Positions 41,356-51,084 are shown, counted from the stretch's first letter. The stretch is 64,000 bases of DNA from Solobacterium sp. (GCA_017469885.1 JAFUFO010000038.1:232961-296960), one strand, 5' to 3'. The notes: a model not told the origin generated them from the sequence alone. A program made the numbers and translations.

Positions 41356-44300
41356 TCAGCTGCGCGCATACGCCAGTGAATTCGTGACTGCCGCAAGATG
41401 AGCAGTATCCTTCCAGTGTTCAATTCCATACACATAGTGCGTAATGCCAAGGTTCGTTTCCCTTGTAATGGTGACGGTCGAGGTCCGCTCCGCAACACTG
41501 ACATTTCCGGTTTCCGGATATGCCCGAAGGAACCGATACCGGCTGCCCGGTTCATCCGTGATGACCCAGGTATCTTCATCATGTCCGGTCGGAATATCAA
41601 ATACCGCCTGTCCGATCCTGGATGACGGATCGATCACAATCATCCGATGCCACATGCGTCCGCTTCCATCCTGAATGTCATACAGGAAGGAAGGCTGTCC
41701 ATACGGTTCCCAGTAATCCTCGATTTCCGCATTGATGATGATACGCCCTGCCCAGTTAGAAACCTCATTTGACCAGAGCTCCAGTCCATCCGTCAGGGCA
41801 CGTGCCTGATTGGTAAAACTGACATTGGACGCAGTCAGCCGGCAGCGCACATAGCAGTGCAGTTCTTCCATACCCGGGAGCGCAGTGTTCCAGGTAACCG
41901 TCTGCCCGCTGATGGCCGCCGATGCACCGCCGGAAACAAACTGATCGCTGTAACTGCCGGCATCGATGATCTGTACAGCAGACGGAATGGTATCGGTAAT
42001 CTGATATTCCTTCTCAGCTGCGCAGGGATTCGTAACGGTAATCCAGTAAAGAAACTCTTCATTCTCTGCGATTGCCTTTCCGTCAATGTCCGTGCCGCCG
42101 GTCGTCGTGACTTCCTTCACCGGTTTTGCGGGTGTGTAGATAATTGTTTCATTGGTTTCAATAACAGGGCATCCGCCGGACGTTACACCTGCTTTATTCG
42201 GAATTGTCAGTTCCAGATCCTTTGGTATTGCCGCAAAGGAAACCGTGTATTCGTTTCCGGCCGGCACACGGATTTTCCAGGTGATCACAGATCCGTTCAG
42301 AGTTCCGCCGTCGCTGATGGAAGCCGATGTTACGGACTGTCCTTCATCAACGGGATCCGTAATTGTAAATTCCAGTTCCTTCGAGCCGGGATTTTTGACC
42401 GTGATGCGGTACCATACCTCCTGATCGATTGGAACCATGAATCCGTTTCGGTCTTCTCCCTCTTTGTTTTCCACACGCTTGACCGGATCGGGAAGCACCG
42501 GATTCTCTGTCTCATTAGTAGTGAAGGTCATTCCGTTCATGAACACCTCCGCCTTGTTTTTTACAATGGTGTCTTTTGCGTCAGGAAGGACCGTCACCTT
42601 GAAGGAGAGATTCTTTTCCGCTCCGCCTTCCAGCGTAAACGACCACCTGAGCACACCATCTTCCAGGGCGCCGTTTTCGTTTGCGGAATCCTCAACATAC
42701 GATGTGCGCTCCGGAATCCGGTCTTCTGCACGGAATGTCTGTGCAGTGCTGAAATGGTTTTTCACATTGATGGTATAGGTAAGCACCTCGCCGGCAGTTA
42801 CCATCTTTCCGTCAATATAGGTTCCGTCACTGCGCTGCACTTTTTTGGAATCATCGCTCACCGGATAGGGTGCATAGCGCACTTCGACAGTATGATCTTT
42901 CGATACTGACGTAAACGGATACCTGTCCGGATAATTTGTGATATCCACCGGTTTTCCATCGACCTTCACATAGTCCAGAAGATGATCCGGTTTATTCGCA
43001 TAACGGATCGTACGGTTTTCTCCGGCATGAATCCCTGTTACTCTGCCGGACGCCATCCAGGTCGCATCGCCTGTTGTCCCGGCTTTCTCCATTTCATTGT
43101 TCAGGGTAATCGTGCCGTTGATGACTTTTGTGAGAATCTTGTACACCCTGCGGTAATAAACCGTGTATACCACATCATGGTTCGGCATGTTGCCGCGGAT
43201 TACAGCCTGCTTAGGATCAACGAGTTCATAGTCCGCTACATTCGGTGACGTCACGGAATACGCGTCTCCTTCCAGGACCTCGGTCGGCCCGTAATCTTTG
43301 GCGAGCTGCTTATTGGTTCCTTCTTCAAGGTAATGAACCGTGAGTTTGTGCCTTGGCTTTATGTTCATGTAATAGAAGTCAACCCGGAAGGAATGATACG
43401 CATCGCCGCTTGAGGTGTTTTCCCATCCTTTCCAGTAATCTTCATTAACACCCGGCACATCTTTCCAGTAGACTGCGTCCACCTCGCCAAGTCTTACCGA
43501 AGCGGTCGTGCCTTTGTCCAATGAGGTGACGGCACGCGCTGATGGTTTTGCGGTGCTGTTCTGACTGACGACCATTCCCTGATAACCATAATTGGGTATG
43601 GATTTTGCCCTGATGGAAAAGTCTCTCGCTGAATCAAATTCCTGTCCCCATGCCTCAAAGGAACCGCGGTATTCATCTTCATGGACGTCTGACCCCCAGG
43701 AAGATACCGCAGATTCTTTATGGGTGCTTGCGAAAACCGCATAGCCGTGTCCCGGTGAAAATGTATCATCTGCGACATCCTGAAACTGAACATCATATCC
43801 ATTCGCACGGGCACTTTTGGAGCTCAGTGTTTCCTGCTGGTGTCCGGGAATAAGGACTGCATTTGCGGTCGAGGTTTCGCCGTACGGAATCTCCCAGTAA
43901 TACGCATCGCCATAGAAGAAGGTGTTGCACTGAGAGTAGAACGAATCATCTTCCGTGGATTCCGGTGTCTCCCCTTCCTTACTGCCCGGCTCATTTACGA
44001 ACACCCGTGCATCTGCACATGCATTCATGAGATTCATGCCGTTTTCAGAGAGAATGCCGCAGAGAATCGCCGCCGCTTCCGAGGTGGAATCTGACACCAC
44101 GAGTGCATCGACCGTCTCACCCCAGTTCGAAAAATCCTTCAGTTCTCCGGCTTCATCACAGCTTGCGGCAATCACCGCATCGCTGCAGTTCGCCGGAATG
44201 AAATACTTCGTATTGAGATGATTGTTTCCGGCAGCTCCGACAACCGTGATGCCTTTTGCGGCGGCAGCCGCAATCTCATCTGCGATAATGCGGTTCTCAT

Positions 44301-45282
44301 TGTTTACATAGGCGGACATGCATAATGCGATCATATCCGCCCCCTGTTCCATCGCATATTCCATTGCCGCATAGACAGATGACATCGTTCCTTTTCCGGA
44401 CGCATCCAGGGCCTTGATGGAGAGAATCCGCGCCGCTGGATTTTCCGCAAGAATCAGTTCGCTCATCCGGGATCCATGGCCGTTATCATCATATGGATCT
44501 TCGCCAAGCACGGAAACCGCTGAGAGAATATTTGCGCAGTTCTGCGGTGCGCCGGTATCGATCAATGCGATCAACGGTGTATTCTGCGCAGGTAAGGAAG
44601 GTCCTTCCTCAAGCAGCTGCTGGAGCTGATCGATCGGATTATTCTCCGATGAGATTTCGTTCGGCGCATCTGTCAGATCTCCGTTTTCCGCCGCAAGAAT
44701 CACTCCATCCGCTTCTGCATGTGCCGCATGCACGGAGTAATATGCATAGCCTTCCTGCAGGGCATCCCCGTTCGCAAAGCCAAGCAGTGTCAGATCTTCG
44801 TACGCAGAGATTACATGATCCTGATCACGGATTTCTCCGCCGATCACGATCAGCCGGTCTGACCACATCGGTTCCGGTTCTGCGGTTTCTTCCGGCTCTC
44901 CGTTTTCTTCCGGTTCGGCAGACGGCAGAATCGTTTCGGTTTCTGTTTCGGGTTCTGCGTTTACTTCGGTTTCTGTTTCCGCTTCCGCATCGGCCGGCCC
45001 TTCGGAAGGTTCCGGTACAGGTTCCGGTTTTTCTTGCGGCAGAGTCTCTTCCGATGATTCTGTCGGTTCCGCCGTTGGTGATTCTTCCGGTGTCGTTTCT
45101 TCATTCGGCATGGATTCTTCAGTTTCTGCGGATGTTTCCTCCGTGACGGGTTCTTCAATTGCTTCTTCGCCAACCGGCGGCGTTGAGGCCGGATCCGGTT
45201 CTTCCGCATATGCCGTTTTTCCGGTACTGATCAGAAGCATTCCTGCAAGAATCGCTTTCCAGATGATATTTCGTCTGTTCAT
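41356..45282 (-). CDS. Very large secreted subtilase (S8) with acidic linker, MucBP and DUF11-like repeats
   Basis: 1308 residues from the ATG at 45280-45282 (AGGAGG 10 nt upstream; an earlier in-frame start is rejected). Signal peptide 1-26 ends in TAYA. Residues 27-138 are a Glu/Pro/Thr-rich linker. The subtilase domain has Asp about 242 (LIALIDTGA), His about 269 (DDNGHGSRM), Asn about 353 (GAAGNN) and Ser about 401 in DSTSEAAAIL, where the usual Gly of GTS is Ser. A MucBP-like domain is at about 645-713 (LTVHYLEEGTNKQLA). From about 800 to 1180 three DUF11-like beta-sandwich repeats follow (ITVKNPG, WITVTNPC). No LPXTG motif is present. It overlaps the upstream pilin-like gene by 4 nt. 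Likely a surface protease that matures or trims the fibre components, by context. Confidence 0.83.
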   Translation of the reverse strand: MNRRNIIWKAILAGMLLISTGKTAYAEEPDPASTPPVGEEAIEEPVTEETSAETEESMPNEETTPEESPTAEPTESSEETLPQEKPEPVPEPSEGPADAEAETETEVNAEPETETETILPSAEPEENGEPEETAEPEPMWSDRLIVIGGEIRDQDHVISAYEDLTLLGFANGDALQEGYAYYSVHAAHAEADGVILAAENGDLTDAPNEISSENNPIDQLQQLLEEGPSLPAQNTPLIALIDTGAPQNCANILSAVSVLGEDPYDDNGHGSRMSELILAENPAARILSIKALDASGKGTMSSVYAAMEYAMEQGADMIALCMSAYVNNENRIIADEIAAAAAKGITVVGAAGNNHLNTKYFIPANCSDAVIAASCDEAGELKDFSNWGETVDALVVSDSTSEAAAILCGILSENGMNLMNACADARVFVNEPGSKEGETPESTEDDSFYSQCNTFFYGDAYYWEIPYGETSTANAVLIPGHQQETLSSKSARANGYDVQFQDVADDTFSPGHGYAVFASTHKESAVSSWGSDVHEDEYRGSFEAWGQEFDSARDFSIRAKSIPNYGYQGMVVSQNSTAKPSARAVTSLDKGTTASVRLGEVDAVYWKDVPGVNEDYWKGWENTSSGDAYHSFRVDFYYMNIKPRHKLTVHYLEEGTNKQLAKDYGPTEVLEGDAYSVTSPNVADYELVDPKQAVIRGNMPNHDVVYTVYYRRVYKILTKVINGTITLNNEMEKAGTTGDATWMASGRVTGIHAGENRTIRYANKPDHLLDYVKVDGKPVDITNYPDRYPFTSVSKDHTVEVRYAPYPVSDDSKKVQRSDGTYIDGKMVTAGEVLTYTINVKNHFSTAQTFRAEDRIPERTSYVEDSANENGALEDGVLRWSFTLEGGAEKNLSFKVTVLPDAKDTIVKNKAEVFMNGMTFTTNETENPVLPDPVKRVENKEGEDRNGFMVPIDQEVWYRITVKNPGSKELEFTITDPVDEGQSVTSASISDGGTLNGSVITWKIRVPAGNEYTVSFAAIPKDLELTIPNKAGVTSGGCPVIETNETIIYTPAKPVKEVTTTGGTDIDGKAIAENEEFLYWITVTNPCAAEKEYQITDTIPSAVQIIDAGSYSDQFVSGGASAAISGQTVTWNTALPGMEELHCYVRCRLTASNVSFTNQARALTDGLELWSNEVSNWAGRIIINAEIEDYWEPYGQPSFLYDIQDGSGRMWHRMIVIDPSSRIGQAVFDIPTGHDEDTWVITDEPGSRYRFLRAYPETGNVSVAERTSTVTITRETNLGITHYVYGIEHWKDTAHLAAVTNSLAYARS

Positions 45283-45887
45283 TGCGTTGTTTCCTCCTGT
45301 ATTTCCTTCGATTGTTTCCATGCGTCCTGCCATGAAACAGCCGCATGGGTCCCGCCGTCCGCAAACCTTGTCTGAACACTTTCTGCCCGGACATAGATTT
45401 CATAGTCTACCGGTCCCATTTCATCCCGGAATACGGTCGCCGCAGTGGTGATCAGATCCGGTGTCATCGCCTGCGGTGCCAGCGGCTGCGTGCAGTAGTA
45501 ATAGCCATCCTCTCCTTCCGTCCATCCGGCCGGCAGATGTGTTCCAAGATCCGCGGCCGCGAATGTTCCGGTACTGTTTGTAAAACTGGTACACTCCTGC
45601 GCATACGGATCGGAAAACGCGATCCGGACCCGTGCATAAACCGGAATGGTTCCGGTGTTCTGAAGATAAACGCGTTTCCGGTAAACGGTCGTTCCAGGTC
45701 CGGTCTTTGTATCCGGGTTAAAGTCCGGCTCTTCGATTTGAATGACATTGTCCGCAAAGTCCGCTTTGTTTTCTGCCATCTCCCGGGAAGACAGATAGGC
45801 GGACGTCAGGGCGGCGCTGCCGGTCCCAAGCAGACCGGTCACACCTGCCAGAACAATTACCTGTGTGATTCTGCGCATTCGCTTCAT
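45279..45887 (-). CDS. SipW-dependent TasA/camelysin-type exported protein
   Basis: 202 residues. N-terminal basic segment (MKRMRRIT) and a hydrophobic core end at GSAALTSAYLSS, the typical SipW-dependent signal with AYL after the cleavage region; then ADFADNVIQIEEPDF, as in TasA/camelysin fibre proteins. The rest is beta-rich (TVYRKRVYLQNTGTIPVYARV). Such proteins form amyloid-like or pilus-like fibres in the matrix. Its start overlaps the stop of the previous TasA-type gene, and it overlaps the subtilase start by 4 nt. Assignment rests on the signal and the operon. Confidence 0.75.
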   Translation of the reverse strand: MKRMRRITQVIVLAGVTGLLGTGSAALTSAYLSSREMAENKADFADNVIQIEEPDFNPDTKTGPGTTVYRKRVYLQNTGTIPVYARVRIAFSDPYAQECTSFTNSTGTFAAADLGTHLPAGWTEGEDGYYYCTQPLAPQAMTPDLITTAATVFRDEMGPVDYEIYVRAESVQTRFADGGTHAAVSWQDAWKQSKEIQEETTQ

Positions 45888-46678
45888 CCTGCATTCTCCT
45901 TTCCGCCCAGTTCCTTTGCGTGCAGGTCCAGTTTGTTTGCACGGTCCGCATCCGGGAACTGTGTGAAGTCCGCATTCGCGGAGGCAATACCCCAGATCTT
46001 CCGCAGGGTGTTTTCGGACATCATGCGCGTACTCTCCAGGGTGGTTACCGTTCCGTCATCTAGTGCGAGATTTTCCGCCTGAACTGCCAGGAAGCGCACA
46101 TCGATTCCCGGCAGCGGCATGGGCATCGAACCCTCCACGTAGTCAGCTGCCCGAATCGACGCAAACAGCGGAACGGTCTCTGAGGTCTTTCCGTCGTTCT
46201 TCCCCGGCAGCGCACCGCAGTATCCGAAGATCCGCCGGATCACACCGGCTTTCGGTGCATTGGTTTCCAGCAGGATCCAGTTTTCATGGAATCCCTCTGT
46301 CCCGTCATTCTGCAGGTACTTCCATGCCTCAACGTTGGAAGCTTCCTGATAAGATCCATCCGGCCGTGCAAGCCTTACATGGGAAAGCACCGGACTGTCC
46401 AGCGCAATGAATACCACTGCGGCATTTGCGCCGGTATTTACAATCTGCGGATTTTTCGGCGTGGATTCGCCGGGCAGAAGATGGCTGCCGTTTTCAAAGT
46501 TCCATTCCGTTTCAATTCCATCTGCGCTTACTTCACCGAAGGTGTAGATATTCGTATGCGATTCCCGATCGCTGAAATAGGCAGAGGTTGATTCAATACG
46601 GGATTTTCCGCTTCCTGCGGCGGCACCCGATATCACTGCGGCCAGTGCCGCAAGTACAATGACTGGTTTTCGTATCAC
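45884..46678 (-). CDS. SipW-dependent TasA-type exported protein with GTG start
   Basis: 264 residues from GTG at 46676-46678: AAGGAG is 8 nt upstream and the GTG overlaps the sipW stop by 4 nt. The signal region runs to about 24, then STSAYFSDRESHTNIYTFGEV, matching the SipW-type pattern (AYF then a short turn and TFG). The body is beta-rich, with GANAAVVFIALDSPVLSHV, and holds FGYCGALPG. The second SipW substrate in the operon. It probably assembles with the next protein into an extracellular fibre; no function has been shown for it. Confidence 0.78.
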   Translation of the reverse strand: MIRKPVIVLAALAAVISGAAAGSGKSRIESTSAYFSDRESHTNIYTFGEVSADGIETEWNFENGSHLLPGESTPKNPQIVNTGANAAVVFIALDSPVLSHVRLARPDGSYQEASNVEAWKYLQNDGTEGFHENWILLETNAPKAGVIRRIFGYCGALPGKNDGKTSETVPLFASIRAADYVEGSMPMPLPGIDVRFLAVQAENLALDDGTVTTLESTRMMSENTLRKIWGIASANADFTQFPDADRANKLDLHAKELGGKENAG

Positions 46679-47181
46679 TTCGTTTCTCCTTTCCGATGAT
46701 TGTCCGGGTCCAGCGCAAGCCACCCGCAAAAACAGAGGACCGTCAGTGCAGATAAGCCCATGCGTATCCCGCTCTTTTCCTGCAGGAATCCCATGCGGGG
46801 AATCGTTGAGACAACGGTTCCCTCCAGGGCATCCCGGGATATGACATTGAGATCCGGAATCGTATTGGCATCTCCTTTCATAAGCAGCCTGCCGTCCGGA
46901 CGGATTTCATGAACCCGATGCGTTACCGTCATTCCTGCACTTGAACCTTTCATACGATAAGTCATGATCTCTCCGACATGCGGCGTCTTCTGTGCAGGGT
47001 CCACCAGAATCAGGGAGCCGGCGGGAATTGCGGGGGCCATGGATCCGGAAGTTACCGCATACAGCCGGAGTCCGTTCAGTTTCGGAATCAGAACGACAAG
47101 CCCGAAGAGTGAAAGAATGCATGTGCCCGCAAGGCAGAAATCCCGCAGTGCACGTGAGACGCTCCATTGATTCACCTTCAT
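46675..47181 (-). CDS. sipW: SipW-type signal peptidase I
   Basis: 168 residues. Two hydrophobic segments, at about 17-34 and 143-160, flank the peptidase domain. The nucleophile Ser is in TSGSMAPAIP, and the position normally Lys in SipS-type enzymes is His here (VTHRV), the ER-like form typical of SipW. GDANTIPD is the conserved box after it. SipW specifically cleaves TasA-type precursors with extended signals, exactly the type encoded by the next two genes. Overlaps both neighbours by 4 nt. Confidence 0.92.
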   Translation of the reverse strand: MKVNQWSVSRALRDFCLAGTCILSLFGLVVLIPKLNGLRLYAVTSGSMAPAIPAGSLILVDPAQKTPHVGEIMTYRMKGSSAGMTVTHRVHEIRPDGRLLMKGDANTIPDLNVISRDALEGTVVSTIPRMGFLQEKSGIRMGLSALTVLCFCGWLALDPDNHRKGETK

Positions 47182-48314
47182 TCCTGATGCCCCCGGTATT
47201 TCCTGAGCAGGAATGCCGCGGCAGCGGCCGCAAGCACCGACAGAATCAGTCCTGCCGCATATGTTCCGACATTGGTCAGATCTCCGGTATTCGGAATGAT
47301 GCGGCGTACCGGACTGACTTCTGCGCGGAAAATCCAGCGATCGGAAGTGTCCGTCAGTTCAAATTCATTCTTCAGTTCCTCCGGCACATCCAGTTCATAG
47401 GTGAGTACGGCTGTCCAGTTCGGTGTCATCCAGGCGAGATAAATTTCATTCATTGCGTCGGCGAGCGTTCCGGAGAAGATTTTTGTCTCTCCGGCATGAA
47501 TATTCAGTTTGATCTCTTTTGCGAGCTTCTGTTCTTCCTCTGTCGCTTCCACACGGAAGAAGAGCCGTACCGGCTGCGTATAGCCATTGCCGATGACGAG
47601 ACTGTCGCTGACATGATCACCGGGCATCAGCACCGCAAAGTTGTGAAACAGATCGCCGGAATTTGCGATCAGACCCTGTGCGCCGCCTTCATAACTCACA
47701 AAAAAATGTGCATCTCCGGGATCCCGGTAACGAAAGGTCTGATAGGCAGATTCTTCGATGACGGTTCCAAACCACGGATCCGCCGCGTTGAAATCAGGTT
47801 TGAAATTGTCATACTGCACCGCATCTGCCCAGAGGATGACATGGAAGACCGCATTTGATGTGTCTGCCTCTGTCGGAACTTTCACCTCCTTTGTGAAACG
47901 GATCGTGTCACCATGATCTACGGGCCTGATGTAATACCAGTAGTCTCCTTTATGAAGCCATGCATCATCTTCAAACAGCCGCACCCAGGCTGGACTCAGA
48001 GTTGTGATCCGGCTGTCTCCTTCGGTCATCACTTTTGCGCGGATCCAGGATTTATGTCCGTTTACCGTGATTTTTGAAATCTTTGAAACGGTATCTCCCG
48101 GAAGTACGGTTCGCCGGTCGCTGTTTCCTTCAATCGGTGTCTCAGTTCCTTCCGCGTTGAGGCGGTATTCATTCAGGCTGATGGAAACATTTCCGGTTCC
48201 AATGTGGTTTACGGTCGTTACCGTATCTCCTTCTGCCCGCACCGGACTGCGCGGGCACAGTGTCAGCACCGCAAGAAGCACTGCGGCTGTGCGTTTGAGT
48301 TGTAAAGCGTTCAT
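47178..48314 (-). CDS. Wall-anchored TasA-like surface protein with an IPNTG sortase motif
   Basis: 378 residues. It has an ordinary Sec signal peptide (to about 27, ending VRA), then a beta-rich domain starting with TGNVSISLNEYRLN, similar to TasA-type proteins. A second beta domain follows (YRDPGDAHFFVSYEGG). The C-terminus is a textbook cell-wall anchor: IPNTGD, a hydrophobic stretch (LILSVLAAAAAAFLL) and RKYRGHQE. It is the first gene of the surface operon, with AAGGAG upstream and a 4-nt overlap with sipW. Acting as a covalently attached base for the SipW-type fibres is a likely role. No sortase gene is in the window. Confidence 0.8.
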   Translation of the reverse strand: MNALQLKRTAAVLLAVLTLCPRSPVRAEGDTVTTVNHIGTGNVSISLNEYRLNAEGTETPIEGNSDRRTVLPGDTVSKISKITVNGHKSWIRAKVMTEGDSRITTLSPAWVRLFEDDAWLHKGDYWYYIRPVDHGDTIRFTKEVKVPTEADTSNAVFHVILWADAVQYDNFKPDFNAADPWFGTVIEESAYQTFRYRDPGDAHFFVSYEGGAQGLIANSGDLFHNFAVLMPGDHVSDSLVIGNGYTQPVRLFFRVEATEEEQKLAKEIKLNIHAGETKIFSGTLADAMNEIYLAWMTPNWTAVLTYELDVPEELKNEFELTDTSDRWIFRAEVSPVRRIIPNTGDLTNVGTYAAGLILSVLAAAAAAFLLRKYRGHQE

Positions 48315-48410
48315 CTGATTCTCCTTTCCCTTGAGGTATCTGTTCGCACGTCACACTATCCTTATTGCCTTCCCAATCAAAAATCCCCCGCGCAAAATCA
48401 AAAAAAGTTC

Positions 48411-48456
48411 AAAAAAAATGCTCACAGACGTGAATCTCTTCCATCTGTGAGCATTT
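48411..48456 (-). terminator. Rho-independent terminator of the lysine operon
   Basis: An 11-bp stem ATGCTCACAGA/TCTGTGAGCAT followed by eight T residues on the minus strand, 40 nt past the ddh stop. Confidence 0.88.
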
Positions 48457-48494
48457 TCCCTTTTTATATTCCTTTTTATATTTTTGAATTGTTA

Positions 48495-49484
48495 TTACAG
48501 CAGATGACTCCGCATCTCTTCCGGAGACAGCGGACTCAGCATGCACGGTGCGATATCGAATACCGTACGGCATCCGGTCTCACCCGCATCCGCAAGACGC
48601 TTCACGGCTCTTGCGTAGGCAATCAGCACGCTGGAGGTGAATTCCGGATTGGAGTCGAGCTTCAGGCTGAATTCCACTACATGATTGTTTTTGTGGTTTT
48701 CACCGGTATTTCCGGAGCGGATGACAAATCCGCCGTGTCCCATACCGGAATGATCTCTTGCGAATTCCTCCGCATCAATGAAATGAACCGTGGTGTCATA
48801 CTCATCAAAGTAGTTCGGCATCTCAACGATTTCCTTTTCGATCTTCGCGGCATCAGCGCCTTCTTTGAGAACCACGAATACCTCACGGGTGTGCTTCTGA
48901 CGGACCGTAAGCTCCGGGTTTTCGCCGTTTCTTACGGCCGCAAGAGCATCCTCACACGGAATCGTGTACTGCTTGGCATTGGCCACGCCTTCAATGCGGC
49001 GCACCGCGTCGGAGTGTCCCTGGGAAACACCCTTTCCCCAGAACGTATAATCCTTGCCGTTCGGCAGGATTGCGCCGGCATAGGCACGTGCCAGAGAGAA
49101 CAGTCCCGGGTCCCATCCGACCGAAATCATTGCGACATGTCCGCCTTCCTTTGCGGAGGCATCTACGTTGGCAAAATGCGTCGGAATATTGTGATGTGTA
49201 TCAAAGCTGTCAATGACATTGAAATACTTTGCATACTCCGGGGTCTGAACCGGAAGATCGGTTGCGCTTCCGCCGCAGATCATCAGAACGTCAATCTTAT
49301 CGGTCCAGTCGCGGATATCGGATACCGATACCACCGGAACGCCTGCGGTAATCGGAGTTACCGTACTGGGATCGCGGCGGGTAAAGACTGCCGCAAGCTC
49401 CATATCTTCGGTTTCGCTTACTGCATATTCAATGCCCTTGCCGAGGTTTCCATAGCCAAGAATACCGATTCGCGTTTTCATCAT
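48495..49484 (-). CDS. ddh: meso-Diaminopimelate D-dehydrogenase
   Basis: 329 residues. The N-terminal NADP site is IGILGYGNLGKGIEYAV, and the ligand-binding segments GGSATDLPVQTPEYAKYF, VGWDPGLFSLARAYA and FWGKGVSQGHSDAVRRI are signatures of Ddh. It makes meso-DAP in one step from tetrahydrodipicolinate, so the organism uses the dehydrogenase branch and not the succinylase or acetylase branch. Its ATG overlaps the dapB stop by 4 nt; a second ATG follows directly. GGGAGG precedes it. Last gene of lysA-dapA-dapB-ddh, ended by a strong terminator. Confidence 0.95.
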   Translation of the reverse strand: MMKTRIGILGYGNLGKGIEYAVSETEDMELAAVFTRRDPSTVTPITAGVPVVSVSDIRDWTDKIDVLMICGGSATDLPVQTPEYAKYFNVIDSFDTHHNIPTHFANVDASAKEGGHVAMISVGWDPGLFSLARAYAGAILPNGKDYTFWGKGVSQGHSDAVRRIEGVANAKQYTIPCEDALAAVRNGENPELTVRQKHTREVFVVLKEGADAAKIEKEIVEMPNYFDEYDTTVHFIDAEEFARDHSGMGHGGFVIRSGNTGENHKNNHVVEFSLKLDSNPEFTSSVLIAYARAVKRLADAGETGCRTVFDIAPCMLSPLSPEEMRSHLL

Positions 49485-50200
49485 TCATTTCCTCCCATCA
49501 ACAACAGATCGTCCATGTTGTACATGCCGGCGCCTTTGCCTTCCAGATACTGTGCGGCACGGATTGCGCCGTTGACGAAGATCTGACGGTTCGCCGCATG
49601 GTGGCTGACTGTAATGCGTTCGTTGTCTCCGAAGAAGAATACGGAATGTTCCCCGGCTTCCGTTCCGCCGCGCAGGGCGTGAACGCCGATTTCCTTTCCG
49701 CGTGCGCCGGTGATTCCCTCACGGCCATAGACTTCTTTGAACTCCCCGTCGGGATTCATGATCTCAAGCAGTGCCTTTGCGGTTCCGCTCGGCGCATCCT
49801 TCTTCTGGTTGTGATGTGTTTCTACCAGTTCCATGTCGAAGGTATCCTTGAGCAGCGGTACAGCAGTTGCGATCAGTTTGCGCAGAACCGCAACGCCATA
49901 GGAAAAGTTGGAGCTGTAGAACACGGGAACTGTCTTTGCCAGTTCATTCAGAACCGCTTTGTCTTCCTCGGTGACGCCGGTTGTCCCATAGACCAGCGCA
50001 CAGTGATTCGCCAGAACATAGTCTTTGATCCAGGAGAGGTTGTCGCGGTGACTGAAATCAATCACAACATCCGCAGCTTCCCCTTCCAGCGCACTTTTGT
50101 CAAATGCATCGGCCATGCCGAGAACCGTATGCCCTGCGGCCTCTGCGGTGGATGCAATGAGACTTCCCATCCGGCCTTTTCCCCCGATCAGGATTTTCAT
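49481..50200 (-). CDS. dapB: 4-Hydroxy-tetrahydrodipicolinate reductase
   Basis: 239 residues. NAD(P) site ILIGGKGRMGSLIA, VVIDFSHRDNL, SNFSYGVAVLRKL, and the active-site HHNQKKDAPSGTAKAL with His and Lys. It reduces the DapA product to tetrahydrodipicolinate. It overlaps dapA by 4 nt and ddh by 4 nt, so the three are translationally coupled. It matches the usual length. Confidence 0.95.
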   Translation of the reverse strand: MKILIGGKGRMGSLIASTAEAAGHTVLGMADAFDKSALEGEAADVVIDFSHRDNLSWIKDYVLANHCALVYGTTGVTEEDKAVLNELAKTVPVFYSSNFSYGVAVLRKLIATAVPLLKDTFDMELVETHHNQKKDAPSGTAKALLEIMNPDGEFKEVYGREGITGARGKEIGVHALRGGTEAGEHSVFFFGDNERITVSHHAANRQIFVNGAIRAAQYLEGKGAGMYNMDDLLLMGGNE

Positions 50201-51072
50201 AACAGTCCGACCTTCTTCATCTCGGCATAGAGATGTTCTTTATTCTTTTCTGCCATTTCATACAGCGGCAGACGGTAACCTCCGACACCCTTGCCCATCG
50301 CATTGAGCGCTTCCTTGACCGGAATCGGGTTGACTTCGCAGAACAGTGCATGGATGTAGTCCAGGTACTTCTGCTGGATCTCCAGGGATCCTGCCTGATC
50401 ACCGTCAAGCCACTTTGCGACAAGTTCATGTGCTTCCTTCGGGTTGGTGTTTGCGAAGACGCTGATGACACCGGATCCGCCGAGCGACATGATCGGAACG
50501 ATCATGTCATCGTTTCCGCTGAACATGACAAAGTCATCACTCAGGTAACGGGAGATGCTTACCGCGAAACTGATGTTTCCGCTGGCTTCCTTGATTCCGA
50601 TGATGTTCGGATGCTTGGAGAGACGTTCCACAGCGGAAACACTCAGCGAACATCCGGTTCTTCCCGGTACGTTGTAGAGAATGATCGGTGCGCTGACCGC
50701 ATCCGCAACGGTTGTGAAGTGGCGGATCATGCCCTCTTCATTTGCCTTGTTGTAATACGGTGTAATCGCAAGCAGTGCATCGGCGCCCATGTCCGCATAC
50801 CGCTTGCTCTTCATTAACATCGTGGCGGTGTCATTCGAACCGGAGCCGGCAATGACCGGAACCCGGTGATTGACGGTCTTCAGGGTGAATTCCACAACTG
50901 CGTCATCTTCTTCATGCGTCATGGTTGTGCTTTCGCCGGTGGTGCCCAGCACAAGAATGCCGTCCGTTCCCTCTGCGATATGCCATTCGAGCAGTTCGCC
51001 GAGCTTTTCGAAGTTTACGCTTCCATCCGGATTAAACGGTGTGATGAGTGCAACAATTGAGCCTTTCAACAT
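50197..51072 (-). CDS. dapA: 4-Hydroxy-tetrahydrodipicolinate synthase
   Basis: 291 residues. TIM-barrel lyase with Thr pair in GTTGESTTMT, the active-site Tyr in AITPYYNK, and the Schiff-base Lys in IIGIKEASGN. It condenses pyruvate with aspartate semialdehyde. It lies 12 nt after lysA and overlaps dapB by 4 nt. Aspartokinase and aspartate semialdehyde dehydrogenase are not in the window. Confidence 0.95.
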   Translation of the reverse strand: MLKGSIVALITPFNPDGSVNFEKLGELLEWHIAEGTDGILVLGTTGESTTMTHEEDDAVVEFTLKTVNHRVPVIAGSGSNDTATMLMKSKRYADMGADALLAITPYYNKANEEGMIRHFTTVADAVSAPIILYNVPGRTGCSLSVSAVERLSKHPNIIGIKEASGNISFAVSISRYLSDDFVMFSGNDDMIVPIMSLGGSGVISVFANTNPKEAHELVAKWLDGDQAGSLEIQQKYLDYIHALFCEVNPIPVKEALNAMGKGVGGYRLPLYEMAEKNKEHLYAEMKKVGLL

Positions 51073-51084
51073 AATGTTTTCCTC

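Noticed and set aside
41356..45282. LPXTG wall-anchor at the end of the large subtilase
   Set aside because: The C-terminus has neither an LPXTG-like motif nor a hydrophobic segment; only the 378-residue protein at 47178-48314 has one.
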